NCBI GenBank assembly: GCA_020253595.1 | Contig: JADCBH010000171.1 | Span: 1-7,555, forward strand | Source: Brevundimonas sp. | GTDB taxonomy: Bacteria > Pseudomonadota > Alphaproteobacteria > Caulobacterales > Caulobacteraceae | Reading direction: 5' to 3' | Length of the DNA stretch: 7,555 nt | Shown here: positions 1 to 6,145 of the stretch, one piece after another | How positions within the stretch are numbered: position 1 is the first letter of the stretch | How the letters are laid out: each line of letters opens with the position of its first letter | The notes under the pieces: model-generated | Told to the model about the DNA's origin: nothing | The model's input: only the letters and a program-made list of their open reading frames with translations | Databases searched by the model: none | Made by a program: the position numbers and the translations under genes

Positions 1-1736
1 CCGTGCTCAAGCGCCTGTCGGTCAAGCGGTCGGGGCTAACCTTCGTGATGGTGCTGGGCTTCACGTCCAAGGACCCGGCGAAGGCAGCGCGCATCGCCAA
101 CACCTATGCAGAGCGCTATCTGCTCGAACAGCTCGAAGCGAAGTTCGATGCGACCCGCCAGGCGAACGGCTGGCTGAACACGCGTCTGGCAGACCTGCGC
201 GCCGAAGTTCAGGAGGCCGAAGCGGCCGTTGAGCAGTATCGGGCGGCCAACAATCTGCTCAGTGCCTCCGGTGCAACGCTGACCGAGCAGGAGATATCCG
301 CCTATAATCAGCAGCTTGCGACGGTGCGCGCGACACAGGCGGAAGCGGAGGCGCGTCTGCGCACGGCGCGCGCCCAGCTCGCTGCGGGGTCCAACGGCGA
401 AGACGTCGGCGAGGCACTCGGCTCTTCGGTCGTTCAGCAACTGCGCGCACGCCGCGCCGAGGTGTCAGGACGCGTGGCCGAGCTCTCCGGGCGATACGGA
501 CCCCGCCACCCGGACATGGTCCGCGCCGAACGGGAGCTGGCCGATATCGACGCCCAGATCCAGGCCGAGATCCGCCGGATCATCTCCAACCTCGAAGCCC
601 AGGTTCAGGTCGCCCGCGAACGGACTGGGTCGATGGCGGGCAGCCTGGGGTCCGCGCGCGGCGCGCTGGCGGCCAACAATGCTGCCGGCGTTCGACTCAA
701 CGAGCTTGAGCGCAACGCCGAGTCAGTCCGCACCCTGTACGAGAGTTTCCTGAACCGCTTTCAGGAAACCACCAGCACGGAAGGTCTGCAGGAGTCCGAC
801 GCCCGCATCGTGTCGCCCGCCGCCATTCCCAATCGGCCGAGTTCGCCGAATGTGCCTCTGAACCTGGCCATTGGCCTTGGGGTCGCCCTGGCGCTGGGTG
901 TCGCGGCTGTCGTCCTGGCCATCATGCTCGACACCGGCGTGATCACCGCCGAGGACGTCGAACACAAGTTCGGCCTGCCGCATCTCGGCTCGGTTCCGCT
1001 CCTTGCGTCAGTGGTCGACCCGGATGATCGGGACGACACCCCCGCCGACCATGTCGTCAAACGGCCGCTATCGAGTTTTGCCGAGGCTGTGCGCGCGCTC
1101 AGGGCTTCGATTCTGTTCTCGCGCATCGGCCATCAGGTCCGGGTGATCACCCTGACGTCGGCCCTGCCGGCGGAAGGCAAGACCAATACGGCGCTTTGCC
1201 TCGCCCGGGTCTCTGCACAGTCCGGGCTCAAGGTCGCACTGATCGACTGCGACCTTCGCAGGCGAAACGTCAATCGGTTGCTGGCCGTCGAGCCTGAGCA
1301 CGGGCTGGTCGAGGTCCTGAATGGGTCCGTTTCCCTCGACGGAGCCCTGATGCTGGATGAACCTTCCGGGGCCTGGGTTCTGCCGCTGGCCAAGAACAGC
1401 TTCACGCCGCGAGACGTCTTCGGGTCGCCTGAGATGGACCGCTTGCTCGCCACGCTGCGCCAGAACTTCGACCTGGTGATCCTCGATACAGCGCCCGTTC
1501 TCGCTGTCTCCGATACACGTCTGATCGCCGCCAAGTCTGACGCGGTCGTCTTCCTGGCTCGTTGGCGCGCGACACCCGAAAAGGCGATCGCGGCGGCGCT
1601 CAAGGTGCTCGAACAGGCCGGCGCCCATGTCGCGGGCGTCGGGCTGACGCAGGTCGATATGAAGGCCCAGGCGCGCTACGGCTATGGCGACGCTGGCTAC
1701 TATTACGCCTCCTACAAGAAGTACTACGCGGCCTAG
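1..1736 (+). CDS. Wzz/GumC-type polysaccharide co-polymerase fused to a BY-kinase (5' partial)
   Basis: Inner-membrane regulator of exopolysaccharide chain length and export, with a cytoplasmic tyrosine autokinase domain. Residues are numbered from the GTG at base 3, which is probably an internal valine: the opening residues look like the middle of a Wzz/GumC domain, and the first membrane helix is missing, so the gene should begin upstream. Residues about 45-260 are charged, Ala/Glu/Arg-rich and probably coiled coil (periplasmic). A Pro-rich stretch (PNRPSSPN) precedes the second membrane helix at about 282-308. The kinase domain follows, with the oligomerisation motif E361-x2-R364-x2-R367, Walker A (AEGKT, K393), Walker A' (IDCD, D415 and D417) and Walker B (VILDTAP, D495). 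The C-terminus is a tyrosine cluster with eight Tyr between 559 and 575, the usual autophosphorylation tail. The TAG stop is followed after 4 bases by the next gene, indicating an operon. Family assignment is firm; the polysaccharide made is unknown. Confidence 0.93.
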   Translation, partial: VLKRLSVKRSGLTFVMVLGFTSKDPAKAARIANTYAERYLLEQLEAKFDATRQANGWLNTRLADLRAEVQEAEAAVEQYRAANNLLSASGATLTEQEISAYNQQLATVRATQAEAEARLRTARAQLAAGSNGEDVGEALGSSVVQQLRARRAEVSGRVAELSGRYGPRHPDMVRAERELADIDAQIQAEIRRIISNLEAQVQVARERTGSMAGSLGSARGALAANNAAGVRLNELERNAESVRTLYESFLNRFQETTSTEGLQESDARIVSPAAIPNRPSSPNVPLNLAIGLGVALALGVAAVVLAIMLDTGVITAEDVEHKFGLPHLGSVPLLASVVDPDDRDDTPADHVVKRPLSSFAEAVRALRASILFSRIGHQVRVITLTSALPAEGKTNTALCLARVSAQSGLKVALIDCDLRRRNVNRLLAVEPEHGLVEVLNGSVSLDGALMLDEPSGAWVLPLAKNSFTPRDVFGSPEMDRLLATLRQNFDLVILDTAPVLAVSDTRLIAAKSDAVVFLARWRATPEKAIAAALKVLEQAGAHVAGVGLTQVDMKAQARYGYGDAGYYYASYKKYYAA

Positions 1737-1740
1737 ATCG

Positions 1741-3117
1741 ATGAGCGAACGGCTCATCAATCCGCCGGCGGGGTCACAGAGACGGACCGCTTCCACCAGC
1801 TTCGGTGGGCATCGGCGTGAACGCCGTCCGGGTTTGCTGGTCGTCGCCGCGCTGGCTGCCTTGCCTGTCCTGTTTACAGCCGCTCATCTGGCATTCGGTG
1901 CCAATCAGTCTGCGGCGGCGCAGTGGCTGACAGCCGCACTGGGCCTGGCCTTGATCGTCGCGATCGCGACCCCGCTCCGCCGGGACGTGGACATGATCGA
2001 TGTCCGTGTTCCAGCGATGCTGTTTGTCGTCGTCGTTTCCGTAGCGCTCTGGACCCTGACCTCATGGGGACCGGGCGGCTCTCATCCGGCATGGAGCTGG
2101 GCCGATATCACGCCAGGGGCGCTCACGGTCGACCGCTCCGCCACGCTTGGCGAGATAACCAAGCTTCTGGGTCTGGCCAGCGCCTTTGCGGTCGGCGCTC
2201 TCCAGGGCGCACGCCGCGATCGGGGCCAGGCAACCATCGAAGTGATCGTTTGGGTTGGCGGCGTCTATGCCTTGATCGCCCTGATGAGTTTTTTATCTGG
2301 CACGCAGATCGCGCAAGGCGGCCGACTGACCGGCGGCTTCCTCAGTGCCAACAGCGGAGCGACGGTCTTCGGAGTCCTGACCGTGCTCGCCCTGTCGGTG
2401 TTCCTGCGGGACTGGCGACGGACCGACGGGCGCGGGCTGTCTTCCCGGCTGACCCGGACGGCCGTCCCGATCACCTGCGCCACCTTGAGTGTGGTCTGCC
2501 TGATCCTGACAGCCTCGCGCATGGGCATGGCCGCCACGGTCTGCGCGGCGGGCGTTCTGCTTGTCTGGACTTTCGCTCGCCAGACCGCGGGCCGCGGATC
2601 CATTCTGGCGGCAGGCGGCGTGCTGATCGCCACGTCTCTTCTCTTGCTCGTCGGTGGCAATGATCTGCTTTGGTCCCGCCTGGGTCAGACCGGTGTCGGA
2701 CTCAATGACCGAGCCGCGCTTTTCGCCACCCACTGGGACGCCTTTATCGCCTCGCCGCTGTTCGGTTGGGGACTGGGCAGCTTCGACACCGTGAACCTTC
2801 ATCTGATGACGGCCGAAACCGCGCCGGACGTCTGGACCATCCGCGCAACCCATAACGTCTACCTGCAGTGGCTGGAGGAAGCGGGCGTGCTCGGCGCGAC
2901 CCCGATGTTCCTTCTGATCGGGTGGATCATCGCGCGCTCGGTTGGCCGCGTCGGAACCGGATCGAGCAATGGCCTGCTGATAGGACTGATCTGCGCCAAC
3001 CTGGTCATTCTCCTCCATGGCCTCACTGACTTCGCCCTGCAGGTGCCGTCCATCGCCGCGTTCTGGAGCTTCCTTCTGGGTCTTCAGTATGCCTATGGAC
3101 TGAGGAGCGCAGGATGA
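1741..3117 (+). CDS. O-antigen ligase/polymerase-family (Wzy/WaaL-like) membrane protein
   Basis: Probable polymerase or ligase that joins lipid-linked polysaccharide repeat units on the periplasmic side of the inner membrane. The product is 458 residues with roughly 10-12 hydrophobic helices (for example 31-52, 59-77, 90-108, 166-186, 206-222, 242-258, 263-279, 287-305, 386-402, 411-428, 437-452). Family signatures are TGGFLSANSGAT (about 197-208), TASRMG with R260, R324 in a LNDR segment, SPLFGWGLGSF (338-348) and HNVYLQWLEEAGVLG starting at H371; the large loop carrying the last motifs is typical of PF04932 proteins. I chose ATG 1741, 4 bases after the upstream stop. An in-frame ATG at 1684 lies inside the kinase gene and would add an unconvincing leader. 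No clear Shine-Dalgarno precedes 1741, so translation is probably coupled to the kinase gene. Polymerase and ligase cannot be told apart by sequence alone; the kinase neighbour favours polymerase. Confidence 0.88.
   Translation: MSERLINPPAGSQRRTASTSFGGHRRERRPGLLVVAALAALPVLFTAAHLAFGANQSAAAQWLTAALGLALIVAIATPLRRDVDMIDVRVPAMLFVVVVSVALWTLTSWGPGGSHPAWSWADITPGALTVDRSATLGEITKLLGLASAFAVGALQGARRDRGQATIEVIVWVGGVYALIALMSFLSGTQIAQGGRLTGGFLSANSGATVFGVLTVLALSVFLRDWRRTDGRGLSSRLTRTAVPITCATLSVVCLILTASRMGMAATVCAAGVLLVWTFARQTAGRGSILAAGGVLIATSLLLLVGGNDLLWSRLGQTGVGLNDRAALFATHWDAFIASPLFGWGLGSFDTVNLHLMTAETAPDVWTIRATHNVYLQWLEEAGVLGATPMFLLIGWIIARSVGRVGTGSSNGLLIGLICANLVILLHGLTDFALQVPSIAAFWSFLLGLQYAYGLRSAG
3102..3107 (+). 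promoter_or_regulatory. Shine-Dalgarno for the cell wall hydrolase gene
   Basis: GAGGAG lies 6 bases before ATG 3114, inside the end of the preceding gene. It supports the start chosen for the hydrolase and its ATGA overlap with the stop of the upstream gene. Confidence 0.75.
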
Positions 3118-4241
3118 GCTCGGACGTCGCCGCTACGAATCCCGCTCCCGGAGGTGCCCTGTGGCACCGCGTGACCAAAGTCTCGGGGCAAGTGGCCTTT
3201 TCACTCTGGTCACCCTTGGTCGTGGCGTTGGCGGCTTGCCTGATGATCGTCCTCGGTGCCGGGACAGCCCTTGTCCAGACCCGGCTCGCCGAGATGGCTG
3301 CGGCCACCCCACGCCAGGTCTCCGCCGACGTCGTCCCGTCCGGCTTGCCCGGTCCGCTTCTGGATCTGACCGTCGCGCCCGATGACGTTCGTCCGATCTC
3401 CATGGACGCCGCCCGGGCCTGGAACGCCTCGCTCCCGTTCTCGGACCTGCCGATCCAGGCCGCGCGTCCCTTCATCATGCCGCCGGACCGCATCGCGGAT
3501 TACGCCCGGGCTCTCGATTGCCTGACCGCCGCCATCTACTACGAGGCGGCGTCGGAAGGTGCCCTGGGACAGGCGGCCGTGGCCCAGGTCGTGCTGAACC
3601 GGATGCGGCATCCCGCCTTTCCAAAGACGGTCTGCGGTGTGGTTTTCCAAGGCCAGGAGCGGACGACGGGTTGCCAGTTCAGCTTCACCTGCGACGGTGC
3701 GATGGCGCGGCAGCCGTCCGCAGCCGGTTGGGCGCGGGCCCGGGCCGCAGCGGCCTCGGCGCTGAACGGCCGGGTCATCCCGGAAGTGGGCATGGCCACC
3801 CACTACCATACCGACTGGGTCGCGCCGTATTGGGCGGAGCGGCTCGTGAAGCTTCGCCAGATCGACACCCACATCTTCTATCGCTGGACCGGGGCCTGGG
3901 GCCTGCCTGGGGCGTTTACCGGCAGTCACGCCGGGACCGAACCGACGATCGAAAAGCTGGCTGCGCTGGCGACCTATATCGAGGAACTGCCTGCCCCGCT
4001 GGTCGATACCGGCGTGGCGATCCAGACGGTCGCCGCGCCTGTGATCACCCTGACACCGATGAGTCGACCGCAGGTGGAGACGCAGACGGAATCGGGGGCG
4101 GTTGCCGAGGAGGCTGCTTCCGCTGTCGAGACCGCAGAGGCTGCCGCCGCCCCCCCGCCTCCGCCGGCAGTGCTCAGCAACCCGCTGGTGCCCTTGACGA
4201 CGGCTCCCCAGCGACGCAGCCGGATCGCGGCCCCGCGCTAG
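3114..4241 (+). CDS. Membrane-anchored SleB-type cell wall hydrolase
   Basis: Predicted peptidoglycan hydrolase of the SleB family (Hydrolase_2, PF07486), 375 residues. A short cytoplasmic N-terminus is followed by one membrane helix at about 33-54, so the rest should lie in the periplasm. The catalytic-type domain spans roughly 135-265: DCLTAAIYYEAASEG with the conserved glutamates E144 and E148, VAQVVLNRMRHPAFP, CQFSFTCDG (C187, C193) and THYHTDWVAPYW (H230, H232). The tail from about 315 is Ala/Glu/Pro-rich with a run of six prolines, probably disordered. The start overlaps the previous stop (ATGA) and has a good ribosome site, so the gene belongs to the polysaccharide operon. SleB was named for spore cortex lysis, but this lineage does not sporulate; here a role in opening peptidoglycan for the export machinery is an inference from context. 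Family call is secure, cellular role is not. Confidence 0.9.
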   Translation: MSSDVAATNPAPGGALWHRVTKVSGQVAFSLWSPLVVALAACLMIVLGAGTALVQTRLAEMAAATPRQVSADVVPSGLPGPLLDLTVAPDDVRPISMDAARAWNASLPFSDLPIQAARPFIMPPDRIADYARALDCLTAAIYYEAASEGALGQAAVAQVVLNRMRHPAFPKTVCGVVFQGQERTTGCQFSFTCDGAMARQPSAAGWARARAAAASALNGRVIPEVGMATHYHTDWVAPYWAERLVKLRQIDTHIFYRWTGAWGLPGAFTGSHAGTEPTIEKLAALATYIEELPAPLVDTGVAIQTVAAPVITLTPMSRPQVETQTESGAVAEEAASAVETAEAAAAPPPPPAVLSNPLVPLTTAPQRRSRIAAPR

Positions 4242-4244
4242 GTG

Positions 4245-4646
4245 TCAGACCACCATCACGGTGCCGAGCAGCAGCTTGGCGGCTCCGCGTCGGCCGAGAA
4301 TGATGTTGACCGCAGACTGCAGTTGAGCCGCCAGGCGATCGACGTTGGGCACGGCACCGGGCAGCAGGCTCTCGGCCTCGCGCTGGACCAGGATGGCAAA
4401 CACCGCGCGCATACGGGGCTGTGACTGCTGGGCGCGAAGGTGCAGGGCGGGATCGGCCACGTCGACGCCGGTCTCGACCGTCATGACGCCTCGACGCCCG
4501 TCTGAACGGATCGTGGTCGCAGTGATGGTCGGATAGCGAAGGTAGCCACCCGTCGAACTGGTCGAACCACCCCCTCCCGCACCCGCGAGCGCGGGGGTGG
4601 CGGCAGCGAGAAGCACGGGGGCGGCAAGAAGGGCGCGACGATCCAT
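4245..4646 (-). CDS. Small secreted protein of unknown function
   Basis: A 133-residue protein starting with a likely export signal: MDRRALL, a hydrophobic Ala/Leu core and a probable cleavage after A21 (PALA|GA). The double arginine hints at Tat export, but the consensus is incomplete, so Sec is equally possible. A Gly/Ser linker (about 22-33) leads into a mature domain with a beta-rich part (YPTITATTIRSDGRRGVMTVETGVDV) and a helical part (LHLRAQQSQPRMRAVFAILV, then VDRLAAQLQSAVNIILG), ending LLLGTVMVV. This order loosely recalls periplasmic FliL-like domains, but I do not recognise a family with confidence. The start is 36 bases after bioB, with no strong Shine-Dalgarno, so it could be the last gene of the bioB transcript. 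It converges on the hydrolase gene with 3 bases between stops. Coding is supported by the signal peptide and fit between neighbours. Confidence 0.72.
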   Translation of the reverse strand: MDRRALLAAPVLLAAATPALAGAGGGGSTSSTGGYLRYPTITATTIRSDGRRGVMTVETGVDVADPALHLRAQQSQPRMRAVFAILVQREAESLLPGAVPNVDRLAAQLQSAVNIILGRRGAAKLLLGTVMVV

Positions 4647-4682
4647 GACCGCCGTTCTGCCATGGCTCCGCTTAAGGTCGGG

Positions 4683-5708
4683 TTACGCGGCTCGCGCTTC
4701 GACGCCGAGCGCCATCGGCCGCAGGTCCAGCTTGGCGAACAGGGCCGCGTCGGCGTCCTCACCCGGATTGGGGGTGGTCAGGAGGCGTCCGCCCACGAAG
4801 ATGGAATTGGCTCCGGCCAGGAAGCACAGCGCCTGCATCTCCGCGCTCATGCCCTCGCGTCCGGCCGACAGACGGACCATGGCCCTGGGACAGACCAGAC
4901 GGGCGACGGCGACGGTGCGGACGAACTCGATGGGGTCGATCTCACCCTCGCGCCTGACCCGGTCGCCCAGCGGCGTGCCGGACACCGGCACGAGCGCGTT
5001 GACCGGCAGGCTGTCGGGATGCTCGGGCAGGGTGGCCAGGGCGTGCAGCAGGCCCGCGCGATCCCGCCGGCTTTCGCCCATGCCGACGATGCCGCCACAG
5101 CAGGTCTTCATCCCGGCCGAGCGCACATGCTCCAGCGTGTCCAGCCGGTCCTGATAGGTCCGTGTCGTGACGACGTCGGCGTAGTAGTCCGGGCCTGTGT
5201 CCAGGTTGTGGTTGTAGTAGTCCAGCCCGGCGTCCTTCAGCTGGCGCGCCTGATCGGCGGTCAGCATGCCCAGCGTCGCGCAGGTCTCCAGACCCAGGGC
5301 CTTCACGCCCGAGATCATGGCAGCCAGTTTGGGCGTGTCCCGGTCCTTCAGTTCGCGCCAGGCCGCGCCCATGCAGAAACGGCTGGCCCCACCCGCCTTG
5401 GCCGCCATGGCCTCGGCGATGACCGAGGTGGCGTCCATCAGCTTCTCGGCCTTCAGCCCGGTGTCGAAGGCCGCCGATTGCGAGCAGTAGCCGCAGTTCT
5501 CGGCGCAGCCGCCGGTCTTGATCGACAGCAGCTGCGAGGTCTGCACCTCGGACGGATCGAACCAGCGGCGATGAACGCTCGCCGCCTCGAACACCAGGTC
5601 CATGAAGGGGCGGGCGAACAGGGCCTCGACTTCGGTCAGGGTCCAGTCGTGGCGGGGGAGGTGTGGGGGGTGATTGGTGGTTGGTGGTTGGTGGTTGGGG
5701 AGGGACAT
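4683..5708 (-). CDS. bioB: Biotin synthase
   Basis: Radical-SAM enzyme that inserts sulfur into dethiobiotin, the last step of biotin synthesis; cytoplasmic. At 341 residues it has the usual length. The 4Fe-4S motif is C68-x3-C72-x2-C75 within GGCAENCGYCSQS. Ligands expected for the 2Fe-2S cluster are C112 (RFCMGA), C143 (ETCATLG), C203 (KTCCGGIVGMGE) and R278 (VRLSAGR). YNHNLDT and TTPNPGEDAD are also typical, so the enzyme appears intact. The conserved core starts near residue 19 (RHDWTLTEV); residues 5-14 (NHQPPTTNHP) are encoded by a heptamer repeat and are not expected to be conserved. The only start available before the core is ATG 5708. It has no Shine-Dalgarno directly upstream, only the inverted-repeat region. 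No other biotin gene is in the window. Transcription probably comes from upstream on the - strand. Confidence 0.95.
   Translation of the reverse strand: MSLPNHQPPTTNHPPHLPRHDWTLTEVEALFARPFMDLVFEAASVHRRWFDPSEVQTSQLLSIKTGGCAENCGYCSQSAAFDTGLKAEKLMDATSVIAEAMAAKAGGASRFCMGAAWRELKDRDTPKLAAMISGVKALGLETCATLGMLTADQARQLKDAGLDYYNHNLDTGPDYYADVVTTRTYQDRLDTLEHVRSAGMKTCCGGIVGMGESRRDRAGLLHALATLPEHPDSLPVNALVPVSGTPLGDRVRREGEIDPIEFVRTVAVARLVCPRAMVRLSAGREGMSAEMQALCFLAGANSIFVGGRLLTTPNPGEDADAALFAKLDLRPMALGVEARAA
5669..5696 (+). repeat. Heptamer array inside the 5' end of bioB
   Basis: Four tandem 7-base units on the + strand: GGTGATT followed by three copies of GGTGGTT. They encode bioB residues 5-14. The unit matches the pattern RGTGRYT shared with the inverted repeats around the neighbouring four-helix-bundle gene, but it is 4 bases out of phase with them. 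The + strand is rich in paired Gs here and flanked by longer G runs. Confidence 0.85.
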
Positions 5709-5714
5709 GTGATG

Positions 5715-5745
5715 AGTGGCTAGTGACTGGTGGCTAGTGGCTGAT
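5715..5745 (+). repeat. Left inverted repeat of heptamers
   Basis: Four heptamers read on the + strand: AGTGGCT, AGTGACT, GGTGGCT, AGTGGCT, followed by GAT. It matches the right repeat (read on the - strand) at 28 of 31 positions with no gaps; all three mismatches are adjacent (CTG here, TGA there). The preceding 7 bases (TGTGATG) resemble a decayed fifth unit and reach the last base of the bioB start codon. Confidence 0.93.
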
Positions 5746-6116
5746 CATTCTGCCCGGCGCTTCAAGGCGGCGGACAGGGACATGAGCATCCGACTGATCT
5801 CGTCGGCCCCTGCGGTCAACCGGTTAAGCTGGTCCTCGCTCAGGTAGTCGAGGCGATAGGCGATCAAAAGTTGTGTCTCCGCCTCGGCCAGAGAGCCCTG
5901 CGCAATCCCGATGAAACGGCGGAAATCGGCTGTTCCGTGTCTCGCTGCTCCCTCGGCAATGTTGGATGCGATGGACACTGACGACCGGCGGACCTGGCTT
6001 GTCAGTCCGAACCGTTCATCTGTCGGCCAGAGGGATGAAGCCCGATAGACAAGCTCGGTCCAGGACACGGCCTTTTTCCAGACCTCCAGGTCACGATAGC
6101 TTCGAACCGCGCTCAT
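5745..6116 (-). CDS. Four-helix-bundle protein, 23S rRNA intervening-sequence-protein family
   Basis: A 123-residue protein of the PF05635/TIGR02436 family, known from ORFs inside 23S rRNA intervening sequences and as many stand-alone genes; the accessory protein Avd of diversity-generating retroelements has the same fold. Family landmarks are YRDLEVWKKAV (7-17), FGLTSQVRRSSVSIASNIAEG (36-56), the Asp-Phe-Arg-Arg-Phe segment at 64-68, and GSLAEAETQLLIAYRLDYL (74-92). The length is normal and no key segment is missing, so it looks intact. It has no good Shine-Dalgarno; TGATG at the start lets a ribosome stop and restart. The start and stop codons abut inverted heptamer repeats. GC is about 61% in 5761-6060 against 72% counted in 4861-5160 of bioB, suggesting acquisition. 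Molecular function of stand-alone members is not established; nucleic-acid binding is a reasonable guess from the basic surface and the rRNA-linked relatives. Confidence 0.93.
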   Translation of the reverse strand: MSAVRSYRDLEVWKKAVSWTELVYRASSLWPTDERFGLTSQVRRSSVSIASNIAEGAARHGTADFRRFIGIAQGSLAEAETQLLIAYRLDYLSEDQLNRLTAGADEISRMLMSLSAALKRRAE

Positions 6117-6145
6117 CAGCCACTAGCCACTCATCACTAGCCACT
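6115..6145 (-). repeat. Right inverted repeat of heptamers
   Basis: Read on the - strand: AGTGGCT, AGTGATG, AGTGGCT, AGTGGCT, then GAT, whose AT is the start of the four-helix-bundle ATG. Its first two bases are also the last two of the amidohydrolase TAG stop. It is the inverted partner of 5715-5745. Confidence 0.93.

Larger units (their letters stand above)
5715..6145. mobile_element. Putative compact element: four-helix-bundle ORF within terminal inverted repeats
   Basis: A 431-base unit consisting of two 31-base inverted repeats and one ORF, with nothing else inside. The left repeat ends on the first base of the ORF stop codon and the right one begins on the second base of its start codon as read on the + strand, so the ORF fills the space exactly. 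The ORF is lower in GC than its neighbours. No target-site duplication is evident directly outside the repeats, and no transposase or reverse transcriptase is present. Whether it moves as DNA, or is an RNA-processed insert like 23S rRNA intervening sequences, is inference. Confidence 0.5.

Noticed and set aside
3..5. GTG as the true start of the kinase gene
   Set aside because: The protein lacks its first membrane helix and begins mid-domain, so the gene must start upstream of the window.
1684..1740. Earlier ATG for the O-antigen ligase/polymerase gene
   Set aside because: It lies inside the kinase gene, overlapping the codons of its tyrosine tail, and adds a Thr/Pro-rich leader; ATG 1741 fits the operon spacing.
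1068..1796. Long antisense ORF (242 codons) opposite the kinase gene
   Set aside because: It mirrors the GC-rich codon pattern of the real gene, its product is Arg/Gln-rich with no recognisable motif, and it covers a domain with clear kinase motifs on the + strand.
4150..4156. Run of seven C in the hydrolase gene as a phase-variation tract
   Set aside because: It is short, lies in Pro codons of a disordered tail near the 3' end, and such runs are expected in GC-rich DNA.
4662..5723. Long + strand ORF (353 codons) opposite bioB
   Set aside because: Shadow of bioB: the - strand shows all cluster-binding cysteines, while this product is low-complexity His/Gly/Arg-rich and recognises no family.
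5709..5744. Biotin-regulator operator (BioR- or BirA-type) before bioB
   Set aside because: The 36-base gap is filled by the heptamer repeat and shows no TTATCTATAA-like or BirA-like palindrome.
5745..6116. Avd subunit of a diversity-generating retroelement
   Set aside because: The fold family is shared, but there is no reverse transcriptase, template repeat or variable repeat in the window.
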